A DNA stretch of 35,935 nt. Source: Bacteroides sp. UBA1317 (GTDB lineage Bacteria; Bacteroidota; Bacteroidia; Bacteroidales; Bacteroidaceae). Positions within the stretch are counted from its first letter, which is position 1; every line of letters starts with the position of its first letter. The notes under the pieces were generated by a model. That model was not told where the DNA came from and ran no database searches. It saw nothing but the letters and a program-made list of their open reading frames with translations. The stretch covers positions 1-35,935 of the forward strand of contig DBTL01000009.1 in the NCBI GenBank assembly GCA_002307035.1, in the 5' to 3' direction. Of the stretch, positions 27,795 to 35,836 are shown piece by piece. The translations under genes were made by a program, and so were the position numbers.

Positions 27795-27949
27795 GCATAT
27801 ATTTTAATATCAGGAACATCTATTCACATTATTTCTAATATATGTTTATTAATTTGCTAATACTTGCAAGGATTTGTTGGAATGTTTATATTTATTTAAA
27901 TAGAAGAGGAGGTGATTGTTTCTATTTGGGATATTCTTCAATTTTAAGA

Positions 27950-27998
27950 AAGATGAAAGAAGTTGCCTTTTCGTACTTGGAATAACTTCTTTCATCTT
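27950..27998 (-). terminator. Terminator after the SusC-SusD-lipoprotein operon
   Basis: Perfect 15-nt arms at 27950-27964 and 27984-27998 enclose a 19-nt loop, 8 bp downstream of the lipoprotein stop codon. The minus-strand sequence that follows is T-rich. It is the only strong hairpin in the 252-bp gap and fits an intrinsic terminator, perhaps partial, that separates the uptake genes from the processing genes. Confidence 0.65.
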
Positions 27999-28006
27999 CT
28001 AGTTTT

Positions 28007-28843
28007 CTAAAGAGCAGTGAATTGCCTTACTGAAGCAACGGGTTTGGCTGAACGCATTCCCCCTATTATATGATGGTATCGTCGTCCAATATATCCTACC
28101 CAATAATCTGAATAACTTTTGTATACTCCACTTGAATTCCACAATTGTAGGTCGTCTCCTATTATACCATTGTCATCTACCGTCTTTATTTTGTAGTATA
28201 TTGTGCAGTATCCGCTAGAATTATAAAGACTTTTAATAATTTTAACAGGTTGCCAGTCAGTGGTTTCACCAAATGCGACGGGATTGCCTATATTTACAAG
28301 CTCACTTGTACTTGGGTCTACATATTGATATTGTAATTTGCCACTGTATGCAATTCCCGCACTCTCGTATAGAAAATTGTAGAATTTTACATAACAAGTT
28401 GAGTCTGTATCTTCGGTTGTATTGGAAGTATAAGGATATCCATTATCAAAGACTATTGGTGGTTGATTGAAATCATAAACAAAAATATTCTGTTTACCTT
28501 CAGTCAGAGTCACGTCTTGGTTATATACTAGATTTAAAGAAGTGCTTTGATATAATTTTATGTTCACAGTGCCAGGGGTGACAGTGTAAAAACGTCCAAC
28601 GCTTCCGTTTGGGATGGCATTATAGGTTGAAAGTGGGGCTGTACTATTTGCATAGACTTCATCATTTATGTCAACTTGGTAAATATAATTCGATGAAGTT
28701 GCAGTTACAGGGACAAAGTAGTGTAACTGAAATTCGGCCAAATCTGAATCAATTGTGGTGGCATTATATTCAACTTCGTTCTTATCACATGATGTGACTA
28801 GAGCTACCACTACAATCAATTTTATATAATCTAGGATTTTCAT
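28007..28843 (-). CDS. Surface lipoprotein of unknown function, SusE/F position
   Basis: A 278-residue predicted lipoprotein: MKILDYIKLIVVVALVTSC, with the lipidated cysteine at 19 followed by DKNEVEYN. The body is rich in Thr, Ser, Tyr and Asn and looks all-beta, with phrases such as GRFYTVTPGTVNIKLYQ and GKQNIFVYDF that faintly recall DUF4397-like lipoproteins; I do not assign it to a family. As the gene directly after SusC and SusD (37 bp gap), it stands where surface glycan-binding proteins are usually encoded, so ligand binding at the cell surface is the likely role. Confidence 0.75.
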   Translation of the reverse strand: MKILDYIKLIVVVALVTSCDKNEVEYNATTIDSDLAEFQLHYFVPVTATSSNYIYQVDINDEVYANSTAPLSTYNAIPNGSVGRFYTVTPGTVNIKLYQSTSLNLVYNQDVTLTEGKQNIFVYDFNQPPIVFDNGYPYTSNTTEDTDSTCYVKFYNFLYESAGIAYSGKLQYQYVDPSTSELVNIGNPVAFGETTDWQPVKIIKSLYNSSGYCTIYYKIKTVDDNGIIGDDLQLWNSSGVYKSYSDYWVGYIGRRYHHIIGGMRSAKPVASVRQFTAL

Positions 28844-28880
28844 TGTTCTATCTTTTTAATTTATTTATTACTCATATGCA

Positions 28881-30767
28881 TTATTCGTTAGTCGTTGGCA
28901 AATCTCCTGGATAGGCAAACCAGGGAATAGAGCATTGGTAGTTGGCTGCAGTTCCAGATATTGGAACCAGAGATCCTAATGAAGCCTTATTCCACATATA
29001 TTCCGAGTTGTAGCGAGGCCGAATACGATAGCAGGGAGATCCTTCGTTATTTGTATTATATGTACTTTTACGATTCTGCACTTGAGCAGGTGCTAAGTAT
29101 AGACCTTTATATATTTTGGTCTCATCTGTGTCCCATTTTTGGTCAATCATAGTAAGGTCCCAACCGTCATTTAAAGAAGGGTATTCTCCGCTGTAATTAA
29201 TATCGTAGTGGTATTTGCGCATATCGACCCACGCTTCTTGTGCTCCCCATGGGTATAGCGCTACCCATTTTTGCATCATAATGTGTGAAAGGGAAAAATC
29301 AGAAAGTGACAAACCAGTGACGTAGGGGCCAGCTATATATTGGGATGCCAATGTCTGGAATACAGCTTTTGTGATTTTATCTCCTCCTACTGCAGAGCCT
29401 TTGGTGCCAGCATCTATGTAGTTGGCCGTGAAATCCATATCTGCTTCAACTCCATCTTTAAACGCTTCGAATGCATTTTCTGTATCTCCTAATTTCCAAT
29501 AAGCTTCTGCTAGACAGAATTTGATCTGTGCACACGTCATTAGTATATACGGAGCATCATCTCGATATAACCATTTACCCTTACCATCGTTAGGGGTACC
29601 AGTATATGTTGAAGTTGCATTACGGCCATAATATGAAGGCGCTGTTCCAATGGGACCACTTGTACTCGTAAATGATCCGCCATAATATTTATAGGCTTTG
29701 ATGCTGTCAGAATTATCTATATTTTCATAATAAGGATCGTCGGTTGTTGCTAACTTAACAGCAACTCGTGGATCATAATGTCCTGTTACATTGACGAGGG
29801 TATCACAGATAATTTGTTGATCAGCAAGTTGATATGGATAATAACTATTTCCTTCTACACTTGTTTTCTCTCCAGTACTTTCATCGTATACAGGAACGCT
29901 GCCTGTGAAAACTTGGACTGCATATTCGTGTTGAAAATATGACCGTGAGAGATTACCTCTATATACTCCCCAATAGTTATTATATGCGGCGTATGCTGCA
30001 TCTTCAGAGCCACCAGCAACAGTAACAGTTGCATCATCGTCTGATGATTCTAGTGATTTGTTAGCACATTCAATAAGCTCTTGCGCATAGTCGGTCGTGA
30101 AATTCTCTTTGTTTGATAAAGAAGCCAAATTACTGACTATAACTCCATATGCAAATTTGATCCATTTGGCTTTATCTCCAAAATAAATATAATCGTTGGA
30201 GCTAATCTTAGTCCCATAACTATTGCTATCCTCTTTTTCTAGATATTCAACAGCTAGATATGCCCATTCGCGTACTTGTGGATAGATTGCCTCTTGATAG
30301 TCATAGTCATGTGATAATAAGCCTTCTACAAAAGCTTGTGTCATAGGAAGATCACAGTGATATTTAGTTAACTGATCCCATGAATATGCTTTTATGGCAT
30401 ATCCAATGCCTGCTAAGGTCCACTCCTCGGCTTCTATTGATTGATTAATCATGTTCTCTAAATTCATTCCTTGAAGCCAATATATGACACGCCATATTTC
30501 TCCTCCATTATCACTTCCTTCCGAATAATAGTTCTGAGCAAAAGTTGTATAAGACGTTGTTCCCATCATTTGAGTAAGAGGTCCTGTTGCGCGTATATCC
30601 CAATACATACCTTGATATTCCTGGGTGATGCCTGCTAGGTATAGATAGCCTTCTACGTAATCTGGCGCGTCTACATTCTCATTGACATCAAGATAATCGT
30701 CACAACTTGTGCCTATAAATAGAAGTGACATTATTATTAATAATGTGGTAATTGATCTTTTTTTCAT
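28881..30767 (-). CDS. SusD/RagB-family surface lipoprotein
   Basis: A 628-residue predicted lipoprotein (LLFIGTSC, lipidated Cys22, followed by DDYLDVNEN). It has the SusD-like TPR architecture, with phrases such as WTLAGIGYAIKAYSWDQLTKYHCDLPM near the N-terminus and KFCLAEAYWKLGDTENAF further on; it resembles the SusD-like type 2 group. SusD proteins lie on top of SusC and capture ligand. It starts 24 bp after the SusC stop and is followed by a small lipoprotein. The ligand is inferred from the flanking genes to be a peptidoglycan fragment. Confidence 0.92.
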   Translation of the reverse strand: MKKRSITTLLIIMSLLFIGTSCDDYLDVNENVDAPDYVEGYLYLAGITQEYQGMYWDIRATGPLTQMMGTTSYTTFAQNYYSEGSDNGGEIWRVIYWLQGMNLENMINQSIEAEEWTLAGIGYAIKAYSWDQLTKYHCDLPMTQAFVEGLLSHDYDYQEAIYPQVREWAYLAVEYLEKEDSNSYGTKISSNDYIYFGDKAKWIKFAYGVIVSNLASLSNKENFTTDYAQELIECANKSLESSDDDATVTVAGGSEDAAYAAYNNYWGVYRGNLSRSYFQHEYAVQVFTGSVPVYDESTGEKTSVEGNSYYPYQLADQQIICDTLVNVTGHYDPRVAVKLATTDDPYYENIDNSDSIKAYKYYGGSFTSTSGPIGTAPSYYGRNATSTYTGTPNDGKGKWLYRDDAPYILMTCAQIKFCLAEAYWKLGDTENAFEAFKDGVEADMDFTANYIDAGTKGSAVGGDKITKAVFQTLASQYIAGPYVTGLSLSDFSLSHIMMQKWVALYPWGAQEAWVDMRKYHYDINYSGEYPSLNDGWDLTMIDQKWDTDETKIYKGLYLAPAQVQNRKSTYNTNNEGSPCYRIRPRYNSEYMWNKASLGSLVPISGTAANYQCSIPWFAYPGDLPTTNE

Positions 30768-30791
30768 AATGATTCTATATTTTTTATTATA

Positions 30792-33700
30792 TCATCTAAA
30801 AGTTAGATTTATTCCAAAAGATATTCCTCGAGGATTTGGTAGTGACCATACATCATATCCCTCTCCTCCCGTACCGCCAGCTGCTGCTGATACAGTGTTA
30901 CCTACAGCGTCTATTCCGGAATAATTTGTCCAAGTTAGTAAATCGTTTCCTGCTATATATATGTTTGCATTTGAGATTAAGCTCTTTTTTAGCAAATTAC
31001 TAGGGAGCGTATATGACATACGAAGTTCTTGTAGACGTAAATAATTAACGCCTTTTTCAAGCCAGTCTTCATCTCCTCCAGTATAAATTGATGATCCATA
31101 AGTTTGATATGAAACGCTGATGTTATTTTGAGTGGGGGTGGTGGTGTTTTGGTTGCCATCCTTTAAAACTCCTTTAAAAATAACAGGCCCGCGTTCTCGC
31201 AAATTGACTGATTCCCAACTAGTCCCAGTTTCCATCATAGAGCGTTTTGTTCCATTAACAACTGTGGCCTTATATCTGCCGGAGAACATTGCAGACAAGC
31301 GCATTCCTTTGTAATTCAAGCTTGTAGTAAATCCAAAACGTAGTTTTGGTTCACGATCTCCAATGACACTCCATGTGCTATTTTTTAATGGAAGCCCTGT
31401 TGTAGGATCTATCAATATATCTCCTGCATCATTGCGTGTATACGCTAACCCTGTGAGAGTTGTCACGGAATGTCCGACCATAATACCATTGCGAATGTTT
31501 CCTGAATTCCAAGTGTAAGCATTATAATATTCGCTAACATTCTCTGGTAAATAAACAACTTTTGATTTTGTGCTAGAGGCATTTACTCCGACGTTCCATC
31601 GAAATCCGTTTGATTTGCGAATAATATCAGCATCAATATGTGCTTCCCATCCTTCTGTATTGAATGTTCCGACATTCATATTGTTAAGCACGAAGCCTGT
31701 GGCATAACTTAGGCGGAATCCTTTTACAATCTGATCAGCACAATGTGTCCAAAAATAAGTGAAATCGATGTTTACTCTATTGTCCAAGAAACGTCCTTCG
31801 AAACCGATTTCTTTTGAAGTAGTCATCTCTGGTTTTAGATTTTTATTTGGGCCCGTATATCCATATCTGTATCCTCCTCCTGTTAAACCTGTTGCTTCTA
31901 ATTGAGGGTCAATTTCATTTGGACCGGCATCTTTACCAACTTGTGCGATAGAGCCACGTATTTTTAAATAATCGATGTATTTGTTCTCTTTTAGAAATGA
32001 TAATTCTGTAGGAATGAATGCTCCTTCTATTGCTGGATAAAAATATGAGTTATTAGCTTTAGGTAATGTTGATGACCAGTCATTTCGTGCACGAAGAGTA
32101 ATGAAAGCCATGTTGTTGTACCCAAATTCTGCTTGCCCCGAAATGGCTTGTATCCTGCGTTTCGTCGTTGTTTTCTCAGAGGTAATGGTAGAGGCATCAC
32201 AATTGTTAATGGATTGGAAATCTACTACTGAAAAATTAGAGCCATAAGTAGATAATCTTGTTACGCCATTTTCTACTTGGTGATAGCCAACTTGTGCTGA
32301 AAAGGTTACTTTCTTGTTGAAAAAATCATTGTTATATCCTGCAAGTATATTTAATGTAGGGTCTGAAAAATTCGACTTGGATAGGTTATAAGAACCAGAA
32401 CCGGCATTGTTGTCATAATAGTATGGATGTGTCGATGTTTCGAATGTTTGTGTTCCAATATCCCATCCTACTTGAGCCCTTATAAATGTGTTTTTAAGTG
32501 GCGTTATTATTACTGCTGCATTTGAAATAAAACGGTCAGACTCGTCGTAAAATTTATTTTTGTTAAGACCATATAAAGGATTTAGGAGGTCTGTATCAGT
32601 ATAGTAATCTGGCATGCGCATGAGTGAACCATCGGCGTCTAGATAGTTAGACATATTGTCAACTTGTGGCCACTTCATCGCTAAATATAATGGGCCGTCA
32701 GTTCCGCGTAAGGCTTTATTGTTTGTTGTGGAAGTATACTGCATGGAGGCTTCAAATCTTAACCATTTAGTGATTTCGGCTTTACCTGATAGGGTGATAT
32801 TCATACGCGAATAGTCCGTTTTCTTTATTACTCCAGTTTGCTCTAAGAATGAAGCGGCGGCTCGTAAAGTTGCTTTTTCTGATCCTCCTTCTACAGATAC
32901 GTTGTGCTTGGATGTAAATCCGGTTTGCATTACAGCATCTATATTATTATACAAATTTGTGCCTTCAGTATATAGTCCCCCATAGCGGCTGGTATAATAA
33001 TAATTAGTCGTGCCATAGGCACCATTGGCATATTTTGTTTGCATATCTGGATATCCGTATGCAGTATCCCATCTGAACATATTGCTGTATGAGACTTTTC
33101 CTTTGCCAGCTTGTCCTTTTTTAGTCGTTATGATTATAGCTCCATTGGAGGCATCTGAGCCATAAAGAGCAGCAGCAGCAGCTCCTTTTAAGACTGTCAT
33201 GGACTCTATGTCTTCTGGGTTGAAATCGTTTCCGCGCGAAGCAAAATCGAGATTCCTTGTTGAAAATGAGTCCCCTGCAAAGTTGGTTGGGTCAAAAGTC
33301 GAATTGTTCATAGGGATGCCGTCGACAACATAAAGTGGCTGGTTATTTCCTGAGATGGAAGTGATGCTTCTTAAAACAACGGTCGTTGATGAGCCTGGAG
33401 CTCCTCCTGTTGATGTCACTGTCATGCCAGAGATTCGTCCTTGCAATGCGGAAATAAAATTGTCGCGTCCAGATTCGATAATGTCACTTGCTTTCACATT
33501 TTGTACAGATGACCCAATGGTGCGGGCGACGCGTTTCATTCCAAATTCGGCAGTAACTACAACCTCATCCAGAGAACGTGAGTCTTCTTCTAGAGTAATG
33601 TTTATTGCTGCGCTATTGCCTACGGTAATTATTTTAGTTGTATATCCGATATAAGATACTTTTAGCTGGTCTTTATCTGCCGCATTGATGTTAAAGTGTC

Positions 33701-33929
33701 CGTCGATATCGGTAATTGTGCCCATACTTGTTCCTTTCACCATAATGTTTGCCCCGATAATCGCTTCTCCTTTAGGGTCGACTACCTTACCACTTCTTTT
33801 TTTTGTGGGTTGTTGGGCTGAATATGAATCAGGTGGAGTGTTTGTTTTTGCTGCTAGGGGTAATGGGGACGCAAAAAGCATCAATATCGCTAGTAGCCCT
33901 GTTGATGATAAAGCTAATTTTTTTCTCAT
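30792..33929 (-). CDS. SusC-family TonB-dependent outer-membrane transporter
   Basis: A 1045-residue beta-barrel receptor with a signal peptide (ending LPLAAK). A carboxypeptidase-regulatory-like domain comes first (KVVDPKGEAIIGANIMVKGT to YIGYTTKIITV, ~47-110), then the SusC plug (ISALQGRISGMTV, PLYVVDGIPMNN, LKGAAAAALYGSDASNGAII), then the barrel ending in INLTFR with a terminal aromatic-Arg. There is no N-terminal STN signalling domain, so control by an anti-sigma/ECF pair is not expected, and no such pair is present. It is the first gene of the PUL transcript and follows an unusually long leader. Confidence 0.95.
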   Translation of the reverse strand: MRKKLALSSTGLLAILMLFASPLPLAAKTNTPPDSYSAQQPTKKRSGKVVDPKGEAIIGANIMVKGTSMGTITDIDGHFNINAADKDQLKVSYIGYTTKIITVGNSAAINITLEEDSRSLDEVVVTAEFGMKRVARTIGSSVQNVKASDIIESGRDNFISALQGRISGMTVTSTGGAPGSSTTVVLRSITSISGNNQPLYVVDGIPMNNSTFDPTNFAGDSFSTRNLDFASRGNDFNPEDIESMTVLKGAAAAALYGSDASNGAIIITTKKGQAGKGKVSYSNMFRWDTAYGYPDMQTKYANGAYGTTNYYYTSRYGGLYTEGTNLYNNIDAVMQTGFTSKHNVSVEGGSEKATLRAAASFLEQTGVIKKTDYSRMNITLSGKAEITKWLRFEASMQYTSTTNNKALRGTDGPLYLAMKWPQVDNMSNYLDADGSLMRMPDYYTDTDLLNPLYGLNKNKFYDESDRFISNAAVIITPLKNTFIRAQVGWDIGTQTFETSTHPYYYDNNAGSGSYNLSKSNFSDPTLNILAGYNNDFFNKKVTFSAQVGYHQVENGVTRLSTYGSNFSVVDFQSINNCDASTITSEKTTTKRRIQAISGQAEFGYNNMAFITLRARNDWSSTLPKANNSYFYPAIEGAFIPTELSFLKENKYIDYLKIRGSIAQVGKDAGPNEIDPQLEATGLTGGGYRYGYTGPNKNLKPEMTTSKEIGFEGRFLDNRVNIDFTYFWTHCADQIVKGFRLSYATGFVLNNMNVGTFNTEGWEAHIDADIIRKSNGFRWNVGVNASSTKSKVVYLPENVSEYYNAYTWNSGNIRNGIMVGHSVTTLTGLAYTRNDAGDILIDPTTGLPLKNSTWSVIGDREPKLRFGFTTSLNYKGMRLSAMFSGRYKATVVNGTKRSMMETGTSWESVNLRERGPVIFKGVLKDGNQNTTTPTQNNISVSYQTYGSSIYTGGDEDWLEKGVNYLRLQELRMSYTLPSNLLKKSLISNANIYIAGNDLLTWTNYSGIDAVGNTVSAAAGGTGGEGYDVWSLPNPRGISFGINLTFR

Positions 33930-34040
33930 ATTTATGTGAGTTTAGATTTATTTGTGAATATATATTGTATATAAAAGGTTATATTGAGAGAGGCTTTCAT
34001 TTGCTTTTTTAGTCGAATGAATGCTTTTGTCAGATTAAGG

Positions 34041-34070
34041 CAAAAACCCCTTCACTACAGACGGTTTTTG
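34041..34070. other. Hairpin in the SusC leader
   Basis: CAAAAACC (34041-34048) and GGTTTTTG (34063-34070) pair perfectly around a 14-nt loop, about 110 nt upstream of the SusC start codon. In the SusC transcript it would form a leader stem; its role is unknown. Confidence 0.45.
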
Positions 34071-34201
34071 GCTTCTTTACGAGATATTTTTTGATTGCTA
34101 AAGATTATTAGTAATCGGGTGCTTTTGTTATTTAGGTAATATCTTTAGAGTTAGACTTTAGTATTTACCAGATAACAACTGTATTGCTTTTTTCTTCTTA
34201 A

Positions 34202-34209
34202 TAAGTTTG
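34202..34209 (+). promoter_or_regulatory. Candidate antisense promoter box in the SusC leader
   Basis: TAAGTTTG matches the Bacteroides -7 consensus on the plus strand. A transcript from about 34216 would run opposite to the SusC leader and could stop at the hairpin 34306-34331, giving an RNA of about 115 nt. Evidence is one consensus match plus the hairpin. Confidence 0.3.
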
Positions 34210-34305
34210 TCCATGCTTGCTATTTATTTTAGCATTGTTTGACTTTTATTCATACGTAGATTGTTCTTTAATTGTTGATAATTGGGGATAACTAGGTCTT
34301 GATAG

Positions 34306-34331
34306 AAGTTTAGATTGATAAATCTAAACTT
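34306..34331. terminator. Hairpin in the SusC leader, possible terminator of an antisense RNA
   Basis: Perfect 11-nt arms at 34306-34316 and 34321-34331 around a GATA loop. On the plus strand it is followed by TGTTCTTTG, a weak U-rich tail; in the SusC transcript it would be a stable stem in the middle of the leader. Confidence 0.4.
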
Positions 34332-34486
34332 GTTCTTTGTGATAGGATTTATTCATCATAAGCCTGAATTTTAAAGGTTTAATACTGATTTTCTTATTCT
34401 CTAATTAAAACTGAATCGATATATTAGGATGCATCTATTTATTCTTTCTACTTGTTGGTTGTTTTAAAAGAGTATCTCAGTTTTAA

Positions 34487-34527
34487 CAAAGGTAAATGAA
34501 GCTTGCGTTTTTCCATTAGCAAAGATA
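34487..34527 (-). promoter_or_regulatory. Tandem promoter boxes upstream of SusC
   Basis: On the minus strand, TACCTTTG (34494-34487) and TATCTTTG (34527-34520) both match TAnnTTTG. No such match lies nearer to the SusC start on that strand, so the leader would be about 550 nt or more. The first box is identical to that of the NamZ2-led operon at 27787-27794. Confidence 0.45.
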
Positions 34528-34628
34528 ACCTATAATTTTATTTTATAGACCTATATTTTATTTATTTAAATAATAACTATTTATTTTCACCACTCAGGCC
34601 TTTTGACCTTTTTTTTTAATAGAAATAA

Positions 34629-34654
34629 ACATACTGAAAAGCGCGATAGTATGT
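34629..34654 (-). terminator. Possible terminator of the second kinase gene
   Basis: ACATACT (34629-34635) and AGTATGT (34648-34654) pair around a 12-nt loop just after the kinase stop codon. The following minus-strand sequence TTATTTCTATT is moderately U-rich. Confidence 0.4.
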
Positions 34655-34658
34655 CGCT

Positions 34659-35507
34659 TTAGGCTTCTTCGATATTCATAGAGTGAAATTCTATTAGTCC
34701 GGACATTGGAGTCTCCTCAATAACTTCGAGTTTGATGCCAAACTCGCTGGCTATATCGCACAATACTTCTGAATAGCTATATGCCACCGAACCAACAAAA
34801 CGAATAGGGTAACTTTTGTAATCGTATTGGCATACACTGCGCGTGAAGAAGCTACGTAAATTTTCAGTAAGCATGCTATACACATAATCATTGTCTAAAT
34901 AGTCAGCCAAAAAATAGGAGATGGTAGCTAAAAAACGATTAGGAAAAGGGCGATTATAAACAGATTCCATCACATCATTGGCGTTGATGCGAAATTTCTC
35001 ATAAAAATCGTTCGTAATATCTTTGGGTGCTAATCCTTTGAGAGCATCTGATAGAAATGTTTTCCCTAATACGGCGCCACTGCCTTCATCACCTAGAATA
35101 TAGCCGGCCGCTTTTACGTTTTTTGCGATAATTTTTCCATCATAAAAACACGAATTTGATCCTGTCCCAAGAATGCAGGCAATTCCTGCTTCGTCTTTAA
35201 ATAGTCCACGAGCTGCTGCAAGTAGATCGCTTTCTACTTGGATAGGAGTTTTGAATTGAGCTACTAATGATGCTCCTAAAATATTTTTCTTCTCATTTGA
35301 GCTACATCCAGCACCATAGAAGTAAACTTGCTCCAGTTTTTTTCTAAAGAAAGGCTCAGGCAAGCCAAGTCTGACACTTCTACTAATCTCTCTCCGAGTT
35401 TGAAAAAAAGGATTCAACCCTTCTGTAAAGACACGTTGTATGAGATGATTATCTTCAATTAATGCCCATTCTGTCCTCGTAGAACCACTTTCTGCAATAA
35501 GTTTCAT
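34659..35507 (-). CDS. Second BadF/BadG-type sugar kinase (MurK paralogue)
   Basis: A 282-residue cytoplasmic homologue of the MurK at 8774-9604, aligned end to end: FTEGLNPFFQ, VYFYGAGC, VESDLLAAARGL, GTGSNSCFYDG and GYILGDEGSGAVLGK are all kept. The phosphate-1 motif reads ESGSTRTE instead of DSGSTKTD, so the conserved Asp6 is Glu, Lys11 is Arg and Asp13 is Glu. It appears to be transcribed alone from a promoter box at 35533-35540. It may phosphorylate GlcNAc or another amino sugar, or may have lost activity; the sequence cannot decide. Confidence 0.87.
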   Translation of the reverse strand: MKLIAESGSTRTEWALIEDNHLIQRVFTEGLNPFFQTRREISRSVRLGLPEPFFRKKLEQVYFYGAGCSSNEKKNILGASLVAQFKTPIQVESDLLAAARGLFKDEAGIACILGTGSNSCFYDGKIIAKNVKAAGYILGDEGSGAVLGKTFLSDALKGLAPKDITNDFYEKFRINANDVMESVYNRPFPNRFLATISYFLADYLDNDYVYSMLTENLRSFFTRSVCQYDYKSYPIRFVGSVAYSYSEVLCDIASEFGIKLEVIEETPMSGLIEFHSMNIEEA

Positions 35508-35532
35508 TCCGTAGATGTATTTTATTCCGATA

Positions 35533-35540
35533 CAAATATA
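35533..35540 (-). promoter_or_regulatory. Putative promoter box of the second kinase
   Basis: The minus strand reads TATATTTG, matching TAnnTTTG, about 26 bp upstream of the ATG at 35507, implying a very short leader. Confidence 0.5.
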
Positions 35541-35749
35541 TAGTTTTTTTTTATACTATCTGCTAAAACAATAAATTGTTCCTTGTTTTTTTGTACAAAT
35601 CGTGTGATTTTATCGATCTATTGAGAAAAGATAAGAGCATACTTCTTAGTGCTGCAGAGATTGTACTTGTCTTATATTGAACTTGAATATATAGACAAAA
35701 CTGGCAAGATGATACTTTTTCTTTTTGAAAGGCTTAGATTACTTCCGAG

Positions 35750-35836
35750 AACATCCTCATGTTGTGACTTAAAATATCCGGATATTCTTTATGGTAAGTT
35801 GAGGATGTTTTATCCAATAACATCCCCATGTTGTGT
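35750..35836. repeat. Duplicated AACAT-N4-ATGTT dyads with intervening palindrome
   Basis: An 18-nt unit beginning AACATCC and ending CATGTTGTG+1 occurs at 35750-35767 and 35819-35836 with two mismatches, 69 bp apart. Each contains the dyad AACAT-N4-ATGTT. A perfect 14-bp palindrome AATATCCGGATATT lies between (35773-35786), and GAGGATGTT (35801-35809) is an exact inverse of AACATCCTC in the first unit, allowing alternative hairpins. Confidence 0.55.

Larger units (their letters stand above)
33930..34658. other. Gene-free leader/intergenic region between SusC and the second kinase
   Basis: 729 bp of AT-rich sequence with no credible reading frame. It contains two TAnnTTTG promoter boxes for SusC on the minus strand, two hairpins, a candidate plus-strand promoter and the terminator of the second kinase gene; these are listed separately. 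Confidence 0.7.

Noticed and set aside
34591..34620. Possible plus-strand terminator around the AGGCC-TTTT-GACCT sequence before a T9 run
   Set aside because: On the plus strand the stem has a C-A mismatch leaving about four pairs, and no upstream transcript is evident.
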